Assembly: GCF_000381925.1 (NCBI RefSeq)
Contig: NZ_KB907307.1
Coordinates: 1,984,001-2,048,000, forward strand
Reading direction: 5' to 3'
DNA length: 64,000 nt
From: Nocardia sp. BMG111209
Lineage (GTDB): Bacteria > Actinomycetota > Actinomycetes > Mycobacteriales > Mycobacteriaceae
Position numbers and translations under genes: made by a program
Shown: positions 22,923 through 31,519 of the stretch, piece after piece
Layout of the letters: every line of letters starts with the position of its first letter
How positions within the stretch are numbered: position 1 is the first letter of the stretch
The notes under the pieces: generated by a model
Databases searched by the model: none
What the model saw: only the letters and a program-made list of their open reading frames with translations
What the model was told of the DNA's origin: nothing

Positions 22923-23777
22923 ATGGCAGATTCCACATCCGATCCGGGCAAGACCATTGTCGTCAGTGGCGCCACCGACGGCATGGGTAAGGCGGTGACC
23001 CTGTCCCGGCTGGCCCGCGGCGACCGGCTCGTCGCCGTCGGCAGCAATCCGGCGAAGTTCACCGCGCTGATCGCCGAGGCCGAGCGGCTCGGCGCGGCCG
23101 ACCGGCTGCACACCGTGCGCGCGGACCTCAGTTCCATCGCCGAGAACCGGCGGGTGATCGATGAGATCGCCGCGCGGTACCCGGCCGTCGACGCGCTGCT
23201 GCTGTTCGCGAACCGGCACAGTCCGCGCCGCCGCGAGACCGTCGACGGCCTCGAGTACACCTTCGCGCTCTACTACCTGAGCCGCTATCTGCTGTCGCGC
23301 GGGCTGGGCCCGCAGCTGGACGCGGCGGCGAATCCGGTGATCGTGACGGTCGCCGGCGTCGGCACCACCGCCGGTGCGATCGACTGGGACGACCCGCAGT
23401 CCACCCGCGGCTACCGGCCGGTCCGGGCGATGATCCAGGGCGCGCGGGCCAACGACCTGCTCGGCGTCGGCTTCGCACAACAGCGGGCCGGGCGGGCCCG
23501 GTTCGTCATGTACCACCCCGGTTTCACCCGCAGCGGGGACAGTTCGCCCCTGCCGCTGCCGGTGCGGATCCTGCTGCGCGTGGCCGCCGCGCTGAAGGCG
23601 CGGCCGATCGCGGAGTCGATCGCGCCGATCGACGGCTTCATCGACCATCCGCCGGCGCAACCGCTCACCGCGATCGACCGCGGTGATCCGGTCGATCCCG
23701 CGCTGCCGACCCTCGATCCCGGCGACGCCCGCCGCCTCGCCGACCTCACCGAGGAACTCCTGCACCGAATGGTGTGA
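22923..23777 (+). CDS. SDR-like protein with a degenerate catalytic site
   Basis: 284 aa from the ATG at 22923, divergent from the HxlR gene. The cofactor motif SGATDGMGKAV is present near residue 15. Where related SDRs have YxxSK, this protein reads RAMIQGARANDLL, so both catalytic Tyr and Lys appear lost, and the expected catalytic Ser position reads TVAGVG. It may bind a nucleotide without acting as a dehydrogenase, or use a different mechanism. Confidence 0.87.
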   Translation: MADSTSDPGKTIVVSGATDGMGKAVTLSRLARGDRLVAVGSNPAKFTALIAEAERLGAADRLHTVRADLSSIAENRRVIDEIAARYPAVDALLLFANRHSPRRRETVDGLEYTFALYYLSRYLLSRGLGPQLDAAANPVIVTVAGVGTTAGAIDWDDPQSTRGYRPVRAMIQGARANDLLGVGFAQQRAGRARFVMYHPGFTRSGDSSPLPLPVRILLRVAAALKARPIAESIAPIDGFIDHPPAQPLTAIDRGDPVDPALPTLDPGDARRLADLTEELLHRMV

Positions 23778-23891
23778 GTATGGTGACCGGCATCACACCG
23801 ACGCGGTGTCGATCCGGGTCGCCTCCCGTTCGAGGTGTGGATGGGTGAGCCGATACCCGGCCCGCCACATCGACACGAGAGGATGCCGCAC

Positions 23892-24248
23892 ATGCGCTAC
23901 CTGACCCTGATTCGCCTCGATCCCACCGCCGCCCCCTCCGACGGGCCGGACGAGAAACTGATGGCGGACATGGGCACGCTGCTGGAGGAGATGACGAAGG
24001 CGGGCGTGCTGCTCGACACCGCCGGGCTGCGGCCGATCGAGGAGGCCACCCGGATCCGGCAGACCAACGGTGTGCAGACCGTCCTGGACGGCCCCTATAC
24101 CGAGTCGAAGGAGATCATCGGCGGTTATTGCCTGTTGCAGACCCGGTCCCAGGAGGAGGCGGTGGAGTGGTCGCGGCGTTTCCTGCGCGTCCACGGCCCG
24201 GAGTGGGATATCGAGGTCGAGGTCCGGCAGGTCGTCGAGCCGGAGTGA
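23892..24248 (+). CDS. DGPF/YCII-family protein paired with an ECF42 sigma factor
   Basis: 118 aa from the ATG at 23892, preceded by AGAGGA. It has the YCII-type fold with the family signature as DGPYTESKE near residue 65 and a MRYLTLIRL start. Such proteins are found next to ECF42 sigma factors, and the sigma gene starts 10 bp downstream, so they are co-transcribed. Its biochemical role is unknown. A second pair of the same type lies at 57979-59537. Confidence 0.88.
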   Translation: MRYLTLIRLDPTAAPSDGPDEKLMADMGTLLEEMTKAGVLLDTAGLRPIEEATRIRQTNGVQTVLDGPYTESKEIIGGYCLLQTRSQEEAVEWSRRFLRVHGPEWDIEVEVRQVVEPE

Positions 24249-24258
24249 GCGGAATTCG

Positions 24259-25521
24259 GTGAACGGATCGGGATCCGGCGACGCCGCGGCCCGGCGCGCG
24301 GTCGAGACCGCGTGGCGGATCGAATGGCCGCGCCTGGTGGCGGGTCTGACCCGGATCGTGGGCGATATCGGCACCGCCGAGGAACTCGCGCAGGACGCCC
24401 TCGTCGCGGCCCTGGAACAGTGGCCGCGCGAGGGGGTTCCGCCGAATCCGGGTGGCTGGCTGATGCTGACCGCCAAACATCGGGGTATCGACCGGATCCG
24501 CCGCCGCGGCACCCTCGATCGCAAACTGGCGCTGCTCGGCCACGATCTGGTGATCGACCAGCGCACGCCACCCGAGCAGCCGCCCCAGGACGATCTGCTG
24601 CGGATGATGTTCACCGCCTGCCATCCGGTGCTGTCGCGTCCGGCCCAGGTGGCGCTCACGCTGCGGATGGTCGGCGGCCTGAGCACCGACGAGATCGCCC
24701 GCGCCTATCTGGTGTCGGAATCGACTGTGGCACAACGGATCGTGCGCGCCAAGCGCACCATCGCGGCGAAACGGGTGCCCTACGAGGTGCCGGCGGGACC
24801 GGAACTGGCGGTGCGGCTGGATGCCGTCCTCGAGGTGCTCTACCTGATCTTCAACGAGGGGTACACCGCGACCTCGGGTGCGGCGTGGATGCGCACCGAA
24901 CTGTGCGAGGACGCCGTGCGCCTGGCCCGGATCCTGGCCGGACTGCTGCCACGCGAACCGGAGGTGCACGGCCTCGCGGCGCTGCTGGAACTCCAGGCGT
25001 CGCGGCTGCGCGCCCGCGGCGCCGGCCCGCATCCGGTCCTGCTGGCCGATCAGGATCGCACCCGCTGGAGCCGGCTGTACATCCGCCGCGGTTTCGCCGC
25101 GCTGGGCCGGGCGCGATCACTCGACACCGCACAGGCCCGGCTACCGGGCCGCTACACCCTCCAGGCCGCGATCGCCGCCGCGCACGCGATGGCCCCGACC
25201 GCGGCCGAGACGGATTGGCGGCGCATCGCCGGCCTGTACGCGATTCTGGCCGAACGGTTTCCGTCGCCGGTGGTGGAACTCAATCGGGCCGTGGCGGTTT
25301 CGATGGTGCACGGCCCGGCCGCCGGACTGGAGGTGGTGGACGTGCTCGCGAAGTCCGGCACGCTCGACGGCTACCATCTCCTGCACGCCGTCCGCGCCGA
25401 CCTGCTGACCCGCCTCGGCCGCGCCGACGAGGCCCGCACCGAATTCGCCACGGCCGCAGCGCTCACCGCCAACGCGGCCGAACGCGCACTGCTGCTCGGC
25501 CGGGCCGGAATCGACGACTGA
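24259..25521 (+). CDS. ECF42-type RNA polymerase sigma factor with C-terminal TPR-like extension
   Basis: 420 aa starting at the GTG at 24259, 10 bp after the DGPF gene. The sigma-2 region includes GTAEELAQDALVAALEQWP and GWLMLTAKHRGIDRIRR (residues about 35-85). Sigma-4 includes LTLRMVGGLSTDEIARAYLVSESTVAQRI (about 130-165). The long C-terminal part has the family segments YLIFNEGY, ADQDR.RW and LNRAVA, characteristic of ECF42, where the extension replaces an anti-sigma factor in control. No anti-sigma gene is adjacent, in line with that family. Confidence 0.92.
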   Translation: MNGSGSGDAAARRAVETAWRIEWPRLVAGLTRIVGDIGTAEELAQDALVAALEQWPREGVPPNPGGWLMLTAKHRGIDRIRRRGTLDRKLALLGHDLVIDQRTPPEQPPQDDLLRMMFTACHPVLSRPAQVALTLRMVGGLSTDEIARAYLVSESTVAQRIVRAKRTIAAKRVPYEVPAGPELAVRLDAVLEVLYLIFNEGYTATSGAAWMRTELCEDAVRLARILAGLLPREPEVHGLAALLELQASRLRARGAGPHPVLLADQDRTRWSRLYIRRGFAALGRARSLDTAQARLPGRYTLQAAIAAAHAMAPTAAETDWRRIAGLYAILAERFPSPVVELNRAVAVSMVHGPAAGLEVVDVLAKSGTLDGYHLLHAVRADLLTRLGRADEARTEFATAAALTANAAERALLLGRAGIDD

Positions 25522-25770
25522 ACACCCCGGAACCGGCGCGGCGGCCACCGGGTACGGACGCGATCGTCGGCCCGGTCACCGAATCCACCGGCGCCGGCCG
25601 CGGTCGCCTCGCCGGCCGGAACGGCGAAATCGCCTGGTCCCGAACCCGGTTCGGACAATCCGGGCCCGAATGCGCCGGAACCGGGCAGTCTGCCGGATTT
25701 GATCGGGCCGCACGTCCGGATACGGTATATCTGCGTAGTACAGATCCCCACGTCGCAAGGAGACGTTGCC

Positions 25771-26583
25771 GTGTTCGACGGCCCTATCGACCTGCATACC
25801 GATGTGGCGCACCCGGCTCGGATGTACGACTACTTCCTCGGTGGGAAGGACTCGTACGAAGCCGACCGGGCGGCCGCCGAGCAGGCGTTGCACGATTTCC
25901 CGTCGGTCCGGCTGACCGCGCGCACCAATCGTGAATTCATGCACCACGCCACCAAATATCTGGTGGGCCAAGGTATCCGGCAGTTCCTCGACATCGGCAC
26001 CGGCATTCCCACCGAGCCGAATCTGCACCAGGTGGCGCAGGAACTCGCGCCGGACGCGCGGGTGGTGTACGTCGACAACGACCCGATCGTGTACGCACAC
26101 GCGCGGGCGTTGCTGGTCAGCACGCCGGAAGGCCGCACCTCCTACGTGCAGGCGAATGCGGGCGATCCCGAAGAGATCCTCGCCTCCCCGGAATTGACGA
26201 GCACTCTGGACCTGAGTCGGCCGGTGGCGGTGTCGATGATGGCGCTGCTGCACTTCGTACCCGGCGACGTCTACGACATCGTGCAGCGGCTGATGCAGCC
26301 GCTGGTCCCGGGCTCGTATCTGGCGATGTCACACGTCACCACCGAATTCGACGACGGCGCAGACGATCCCGACGGGATGGCCCGCCTGCTGCAGGTCTAC
26401 GTGGACCGCGGCATCCCGGTCACTCCCCGCACCCGCGAACAGGTTTCCCGGTTCTTCGACGACCTGGAACTGCTCCCCCCGGGTGTCGAGGTCATCCACC
26501 GCTGGCGCAACGAGGGCATCGAGCATCCGCCGAGCCACGACAAGCGCGTCTCGCTGTACGGCGCCGTCGGCAAGAAGCTCTGA
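25771..26583 (+). CDS. SAM-dependent methyltransferase, DUF574/Methyltransf_19 type
   Basis: 270 aa from the GTG at 25771, which has an ideal AAGGAG 8 nt upstream. The family signature ARMYDYFLGGKD lies near residue 17, the SAM-binding motif FLDIGTGIPTEPNLHQVAQ near 70-90, then VVYVDNDPIVYAHARALL. This family is expanded in actinobacteria and mostly uncharacterised; the substrate is unknown. Neighbouring genes do not form an operon with it. Confidence 0.9.
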   Translation: MFDGPIDLHTDVAHPARMYDYFLGGKDSYEADRAAAEQALHDFPSVRLTARTNREFMHHATKYLVGQGIRQFLDIGTGIPTEPNLHQVAQELAPDARVVYVDNDPIVYAHARALLVSTPEGRTSYVQANAGDPEEILASPELTSTLDLSRPVAVSMMALLHFVPGDVYDIVQRLMQPLVPGSYLAMSHVTTEFDDGADDPDGMARLLQVYVDRGIPVTPRTREQVSRFFDDLELLPPGVEVIHRWRNEGIEHPPSHDKRVSLYGAVGKKL

Positions 26584-26677
26584 ACGGGGACAACCACTTC
26601 CGGCGACCCCGCGCTCCGGCGATCGGGCAGTACGGATTCGCGGTCCCGTCGCGCGACGGGGTTGTAGCCTGGATCAC

Positions 26678-27067
26678 ATGAGTGGGGAGCCACACACCGA
26701 ACTCGGTGACCTGCTGACCACCTTCGCGTTCACCTACCTGATCACCACGAATCCGGACGCACAGCCGCACGTGGTCGGGGCCGTCGTCGTGCCGGACGGA
26801 TACGCGCTGCGTATCGACCACACCGGCCCCACCACGCGCCGCAACATCGACGTCAATCCGGCCGTCACACTGCTGTGCCCACCGCCGCGCGCCGGCGCCC
26901 GCAGCCTCATCATCGACGGCAAGGCCGAATATCACGGCGACACCGTGACGGTGACGCCGACGGCGGCAATCCTGCACCGCGACAACCCGTTACGGCCACC
27001 CGGCCAGCGCTGCGGCGACGAGTGCCGCCGACTGTCGCTGACTCCGCCGGACGCGGCGGCACCCTGA
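26678..27067 (+). CDS. PNPOx-like flavin/F420-binding split-barrel protein
   Basis: 129 aa from the ATG at 26678. It has the split-barrel pattern LLTTFAFTYLITTNPDAQPHVVGAVVVPDG near the N-terminus and ARSLIIDGKAEYHGDTVTVTPTAAILH in the second half, as in pyridoxamine-phosphate-oxidase-like proteins. The C-terminal CGDECRRL contains a Cys pair. The cofactor and substrate are unknown. Confidence 0.82.
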   Translation: MSGEPHTELGDLLTTFAFTYLITTNPDAQPHVVGAVVVPDGYALRIDHTGPTTRRNIDVNPAVTLLCPPPRAGARSLIIDGKAEYHGDTVTVTPTAAILHRDNPLRPPGQRCGDECRRLSLTPPDAAAP

Positions 27068-27125
27068 CCCGCGGCCGGGGCGGTCCTCGCGGATCCTGTC
27101 GGTCCCCACTGCCAGACTGACGGGT

Positions 27126-28781
27126 ATGCGATGGGCGGTGGCGGAGGCAGGGCAGGGCGGAGCGCGGTTGTGCCCGCTCGGCGGCGACGGCCGTGCCGCG
27201 GGGCCGGTGGTCCGCGAATCCTCGTTCGAGGAGGCGGTGCGGTCGCGGCCGGAGGTCGAGCGGTGGGTCTGGCGGTCCACCGCCGTCTATCGGCGGCTTC
27301 TCGCGGCCGGGGTGCGGGTGGAACGCTGTTACGACGTGGAGGCCGCCGAGGCGTTGCTGATCGGGCACGAGGAGGGCCAGTCCGGGCAGGCGCGGTCCCT
27401 GCCCGCCGCCTGGGCCCGGCTGCACGGCCGTCCCGTCCCGCCGGACGCTCCCCTGCGCGCCGCCGACACCGAGCCGGCCCTGTTCGATTCGGGCCCGGTG
27501 CCGCTGCCACCCGGCACCGACGAGTTGACCGCGCTGCTGGAGGTCTACGCCGGACAGGTGGCCCGCACCGCCGCCACCGCGCATCCCGAACGCATGCGGA
27601 TGCTGATCGCGGCCGAGTCGGCGGGCATGCTGGTCGCCGCCGAGATGTCGCGCGCGGGAGTGCCGTGGCGCGCCGACATCCATCGCGAACTGCTCGATTC
27701 CCTTCTGGGCGAACGCATTCCCGGCGGCGGCGAACCGCGCCGGATGGCCGAACTGGCGGACGAGGTGTCGCGCGCGTTCGGGCCGGGCATCCGGGTGCGG
27801 CCCGATCTGCCCCAGGACATCGTCAAGGCGTTCGCGCGCGCCGGAATCGCGTTGTCCTCCACCAGGAAATGGGAACTGCAGAAGATCGATCACCCCGCGG
27901 TGGCGCCGCTGCTGGCCTACAAATCGCTGTATCGTCTGCACACCGCCAACGGCTGGGCCTGGATCGACCAGTGGGTGCACGAGGGCCGTTTCCGGCCCGA
28001 ATACCTGCCCGGCGGCACGGTCACCGGCCGCTGGACCACCAACGGCGGTGGCGCCCTGCAGATTCCGAAGATCGTCCGGCAGGCGGTCCGCGCGGATCCG
28101 GGCTGGCGGCTGGTGGTCGCCGACGCGGATCAGATGGAACCCCGGGTGCTCGCGGCCATCTCCCGCGATCCGGGCCTGATGGAGGTGGCCGGCCGCGCCG
28201 AGGATCTGTACGCCGATCTGGCGGCCCGCGCCTTCGGTGGCGACCGCGACCGCGCCAAAGTGGCACTGCTGGGCGCCGTCTACGGCCAGACCTCCGGGGA
28301 CGCGCTCACCCATATGGCGGAACTGCGCCGCCGCTACCCCGCCGCGATCGCCTACGTCGACGATGCCGCCGCCGCGGGTGAGGAGGGCCGGCTCGTGCGC
28401 ACCTGGCTGGGCCGCACCTGTCCACCGGCCGCCGCCTTCGAACGCGCCGACGACGAGGAACCGCGGGCCGGCAGTTCGCCGAAGGCCAGGGCGCGCGGCC
28501 GTTTCACCCGTAACTTCGTCGTCCAGGGCAGCGCCGCCGAATGGGCGCTGCTGGTACTGGCCGGGCTGCGGCAGGCCATGTACGGCGCCGGACTGCGCGC
28601 CGAAATGGTCTTCTTCCAGCACGACGAGGTGATCGTGCACTGCCCGGCAGAGGAGGCCGCGACCGTCGCCGCGACGATCACCGAGGCGGCGGACACCGCG
28701 GGCCGGCTGGCCTTCGGGCCGACGCCGGTGCGGTTCCCGTTCACCACCGCGGTGGTCGAGAACTACGGCGACGCGAAGTGA
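27126..28781 (+). CDS. Family A DNA polymerase-like protein without the 5' nuclease
   Basis: This 551-aa protein belongs to the short polymerase I-like proteins of actinobacteria annotated as bifunctional 3'-5' exonuclease/DNA polymerase. The polymerase motifs are present: motif A VVADADQMEPRVLA near residue 338, motif B DRAKVALLGAVYGQTSG near 375-391, and motif C FFQHDEVIVH near 500. The N-terminal region is too short for a full Klenow-type exonuclease and shows no clear DxE metal motif, so proofreading is doubtful. Motif B has LLGAVYG instead of the usual FGxxYG. A repair or translesion role is likely, in addition to the housekeeping polymerase I. Confidence 0.9.
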   Translation: MRWAVAEAGQGGARLCPLGGDGRAAGPVVRESSFEEAVRSRPEVERWVWRSTAVYRRLLAAGVRVERCYDVEAAEALLIGHEEGQSGQARSLPAAWARLHGRPVPPDAPLRAADTEPALFDSGPVPLPPGTDELTALLEVYAGQVARTAATAHPERMRMLIAAESAGMLVAAEMSRAGVPWRADIHRELLDSLLGERIPGGGEPRRMAELADEVSRAFGPGIRVRPDLPQDIVKAFARAGIALSSTRKWELQKIDHPAVAPLLAYKSLYRLHTANGWAWIDQWVHEGRFRPEYLPGGTVTGRWTTNGGGALQIPKIVRQAVRADPGWRLVVADADQMEPRVLAAISRDPGLMEVAGRAEDLYADLAARAFGGDRDRAKVALLGAVYGQTSGDALTHMAELRRRYPAAIAYVDDAAAAGEEGRLVRTWLGRTCPPAAAFERADDEEPRAGSSPKARARGRFTRNFVVQGSAAEWALLVLAGLRQAMYGAGLRAEMVFFQHDEVIVHCPAEEAATVAATITEAADTAGRLAFGPTPVRFPFTTAVVENYGDAK

Positions 28782-28792
28782 GCCATCGGCCG

Positions 28793-29002
28793 CTATGCCA
28801 GTTCGACCTCGTCGAATCCGACGATCAGACTGTGCCAGCGTTGCCGCAGCACACCCCCCTCGCGATGGACGATTCCCTCCCCGAAATCCAGGCGTAGCCG
28901 GGATTGTCGATCATCCACCTCCCGTACGACTCCGCAGACGCCGCTGAACGGCCCCTCCGGGAAATACACCACATCGCCTGGACCGAATCCGGTGAACCCC
29001 AC
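28793..29002 (-). CDS. Stand-alone KOW-motif protein
   Basis: 69 aa from the GTG at 29002, preceded by AGGATGG. The sequence GDVVYFPEGPFSGVCGVVREVD is a good match to the KOW motif of NusG and ribosomal proteins, and most of the protein is one small beta-barrel. It is convergent with the DNA polymerase-like gene (11-bp gap). It could bind RNA or the ribosome. Function unknown. Confidence 0.78.
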   Translation of the reverse strand: MGFTGFGPGDVVYFPEGPFSGVCGVVREVDDRQSRLRLDFGEGIVHREGGVLRQRWHSLIVGFDEVELA

Positions 29003-29135
29003 GCCACCATCCTAATCGGAGTCGATCATCGTCGCGGCCGAGCCGACAGCGGACCGGGCCCGCAACATGATCTTCTCGATCCGGATACCGGCGGAAAGCT
29101 CGGCGCAATACCGGGGTAACGCGCTTTCGAGAATC

Positions 29136-29147
29136 TTGGGATCCCAA
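29136..29147. promoter_or_regulatory. 12-bp palindrome TTGGGATCCCAA upstream of the catabolic operon
   Basis: A perfect palindrome lies 38 bp before the permease ATG, between a TTTCGA and an AAATAT that could be weak -35 and -10 boxes. It is a good candidate operator for the GntR/FCD regulator encoded inside the operon. I found no second copy in front of the regulator gene itself. Confidence 0.6.
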
Positions 29148-29184
29148 AATATTCGCCACCTCGGTGAGATGAGGCCAGGAAGCC

Positions 29185-30594
29185 ATGAGAAATCCCCTGC
29201 GTTCGGTCCGGGTCCGGCCGGTGACCGGCGAGACCGCCGACCCCGTCGACGAGATGCTGCCCGTCGGCAAACTGCTGGCGCTGGGCACCCAGCACATGCT
29301 CGCGGCCTACGCCGGCATCATCGCGCCGCCGTTCATCATCGGCACCGCGCTGCACCTGCCGACCGCGGATCTGATCTTCCTGATCAGCGCGAGTCTGCTG
29401 GCCTCGGGACTCACCACCCTGCTGCAGACGATCGGCATCTGGAAGATCGGCGTCAAACTACCTCTGGTGCAGGGTGTTTCGTTCTCCGGCATCGCCTCGA
29501 TGATCGCCATCGGCAAGAGTCACGCCGGCGGCGCGGCGGCGATGCAGGTGATCGTCGGCGCGGTGATCGTGGCCGCCGCGGTGATGTTCTTCGCGGCCCC
29601 GTTGTACAGCAAGCTGTTACGGTTCTTCCCGCCGCTGGTGATGGGTGCGGTGGTGACGGTGATCGGGATCAGCCTGATCCCCATCTCGATCGGCTGGTTG
29701 CAGGGCGATCAGGGCAGCAAGGACTTCGGCTCGGCGAAGAACGTCTTCATCGGCCTGCTGACACTGCTGCTCACGCTCGTGATCGTCACGTACGTACCGG
29801 GTTTCACCAAGCGGGTCGGGATGCTGGTGGCGATGGTGATCGGCACCCTGGTCGCGATGCCGCTGGGCATGGTCGACTTCTCGAAGCTGGGCTCCGCGCG
29901 GGTGTTCGCGGTGCCGGGGCTGTTCCATTTCGGCGCACCGCATTTCGAGCCCGCGGCGATCGTGTCGATGGCGATCGTGATGCTCGTTATCATGACGGAG
30001 GCGACCGCCGACATGCTCGCGATCGGCCACATCGTCGACCGTCCGGTCTCGCCGGCCGATGTCGCGAACGGCCTGCGCGCGGACTGCCTGGGCTCGGTGA
30101 TCAGCGGCGGCCTCAACGGTTTCCAGGCCAGCGCCTACGGCCAGAACATCGGCCTGCTGGTGATGAGCCGGGTCAAGAGCCGGTTCGCGGTCGCCGCGTG
30201 CGGGCTGATCCTCGTCGTGCTGGCGCTGTTCCCGATCGTCGCGGCGGTGGTGGCGATCGTGCCGTTGCCGGTGCTCGGCGGCGCCGGTATCGCGATCTTC
30301 GGACTGGTCGCGGTCAACGGCCTGCAGACGCTGAGCACGGTGGACTTCCACGACGAGCAGCAGGGCGCCATCAACGCGCTGATCGTCGCCGCGACCCTGA
30401 CCATGGGCATCCTGCCGATCGCCGCGCCGAACTTCTACGCGCACTTCCCGTCCTGGATCCAAACGGTGTTCGGTTCCGGTATCGCCTCCGGCGCGATCAC
30501 GGCGATCGTGCTCAACCTGCTGTTCAACGAACTGAAGATCGGCCGCCGGCGGGCCCCCGCGGAAACCACCGACAGTCCCGCGGTGTCGGCATGA
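29185..30594 (+). CDS. NCS2-family nucleobase/heterocycle permease
   Basis: This 469-aa membrane protein of the xanthine/uracil permease family has 12-14 predicted membrane segments. It has the TM1 motif GTQHMLAAYAG near residue 34, the TM8 region MTEATADMLAIG and the family signature as GQNIGLLVMSR near 320, with Ser where Thr is usual. It would import the substrate of the downstream hydrolases by proton symport. Its stop overlaps the ATG of the FAH gene (ATGA), so it is the first gene of the operon. Confidence 0.93.
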   Translation: MRNPLRSVRVRPVTGETADPVDEMLPVGKLLALGTQHMLAAYAGIIAPPFIIGTALHLPTADLIFLISASLLASGLTTLLQTIGIWKIGVKLPLVQGVSFSGIASMIAIGKSHAGGAAAMQVIVGAVIVAAAVMFFAAPLYSKLLRFFPPLVMGAVVTVIGISLIPISIGWLQGDQGSKDFGSAKNVFIGLLTLLLTLVIVTYVPGFTKRVGMLVAMVIGTLVAMPLGMVDFSKLGSARVFAVPGLFHFGAPHFEPAAIVSMAIVMLVIMTEATADMLAIGHIVDRPVSPADVANGLRADCLGSVISGGLNGFQASAYGQNIGLLVMSRVKSRFAVAACGLILVVLALFPIVAAVVAIVPLPVLGGAGIAIFGLVAVNGLQTLSTVDFHDEQQGAINALIVAATLTMGILPIAAPNFYAHFPSWIQTVFGSGIASGAITAIVLNLLFNELKIGRRRAPAETTDSPAVSA

Positions 30595-31490
30595 GATTCG
30601 TGACCTTCGACCGCGACGGCGGCACCCACCTCGGCGTACACGTCGCGGACGGCGACATCCTGGATCTGACCACCGGTTCCGGCGGCGACCCGGTCTTCGG
30701 CTCGCTGCTGTCGCTGCTCGACGGCGGGCCGGACGCGCTGGCGCAGGCCCGGAAACGGGCCGAGGCGGCACAGATCGGTGACGAGAACGTCTGCCGTGCA
30801 ACCGATGTCGTGCTGCGGTCGCCGATCCCCCGGCCCCGCAAGAATGTGTTCTGTGTCGGGATGAACTACCGTTCCCACGTCGAACAGAACGCGCGAGCGC
30901 TGGGCCTGCCGGTGGAGATACCCGACATCCCGCTGTTCTTCTCCAAACCGGTCACCGCGGTCGTCGGCCCGGGTGAGCCGATCATCCTCGATCCGCGCCT
31001 GACCGAGAAGCTGGACTACGAGGTCGAACTGACGATGATCATCGGCCGGGGCGGCACCTGGATCAGCGAGGCGGACGCTCCCGGGCACATCTTCGGCTAC
31101 ACCCTCGCCGACGACGTCTCCGCCCGCGACCTCCAGTCGCGGACCAGTCAGTTCTTCTACGGCAAGGGCCAGGACTCCTACTGCCCGCTCGGACCGGCCG
31201 TGGTCACCGCCGACGAGATCGGCGACCTCGCCGCGGTGGAGACCGAACTGCTGGTCAACGGCGAAGTGCGCCAACGGGAATCGGCGGGGAACATGATCTT
31301 CTCCCCCGCCGCGGTGATCAGCCACCTGTCCCGGGGCATCACCCTGGAACCCGGCGACATCGTCACGCTCGGCACACCCGGCGGCTGCGGCTACCAGATG
31401 ACGCCGCCGGTCTTCCTGCGCGACGGCGACGTGGTGGAATGCCGGGCCACCGGTATCGGCAGCCTGGTCAACCCGGTCACCGCGATCTGA
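30591..31490 (+). CDS. Fumarylacetoacetate hydrolase (FAH)-family enzyme
   Basis: 299 aa. FAH-family enzymes cleave C-C bonds of beta-diketo acids, hydrate, or decarboxylate oxaloacetate-like acids using a metal ion. The signature GMNYRSHVEQ is near residue 90, FFSKPVTAVVGPGEPI near 115, the metal ligands in DYEVELTMIIGRGG near 143 and LADDVSARDLQSR near 167. The ATG overlaps the permease stop. Its place among ring-opening hydrolases suggests that it handles an acyclic acid later in the same pathway. Confidence 0.92.
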   Translation: MRFVTFDRDGGTHLGVHVADGDILDLTTGSGGDPVFGSLLSLLDGGPDALAQARKRAEAAQIGDENVCRATDVVLRSPIPRPRKNVFCVGMNYRSHVEQNARALGLPVEIPDIPLFFSKPVTAVVGPGEPIILDPRLTEKLDYEVELTMIIGRGGTWISEADAPGHIFGYTLADDVSARDLQSRTSQFFYGKGQDSYCPLGPAVVTADEIGDLAAVETELLVNGEVRQRESAGNMIFSPAAVISHLSRGITLEPGDIVTLGTPGGCGYQMTPPVFLRDGDVVECRATGIGSLVNPVTAI

Positions 31491-31519
31491 TCACCCGGAT
31501 CGGCGACGAAAGGACAATC

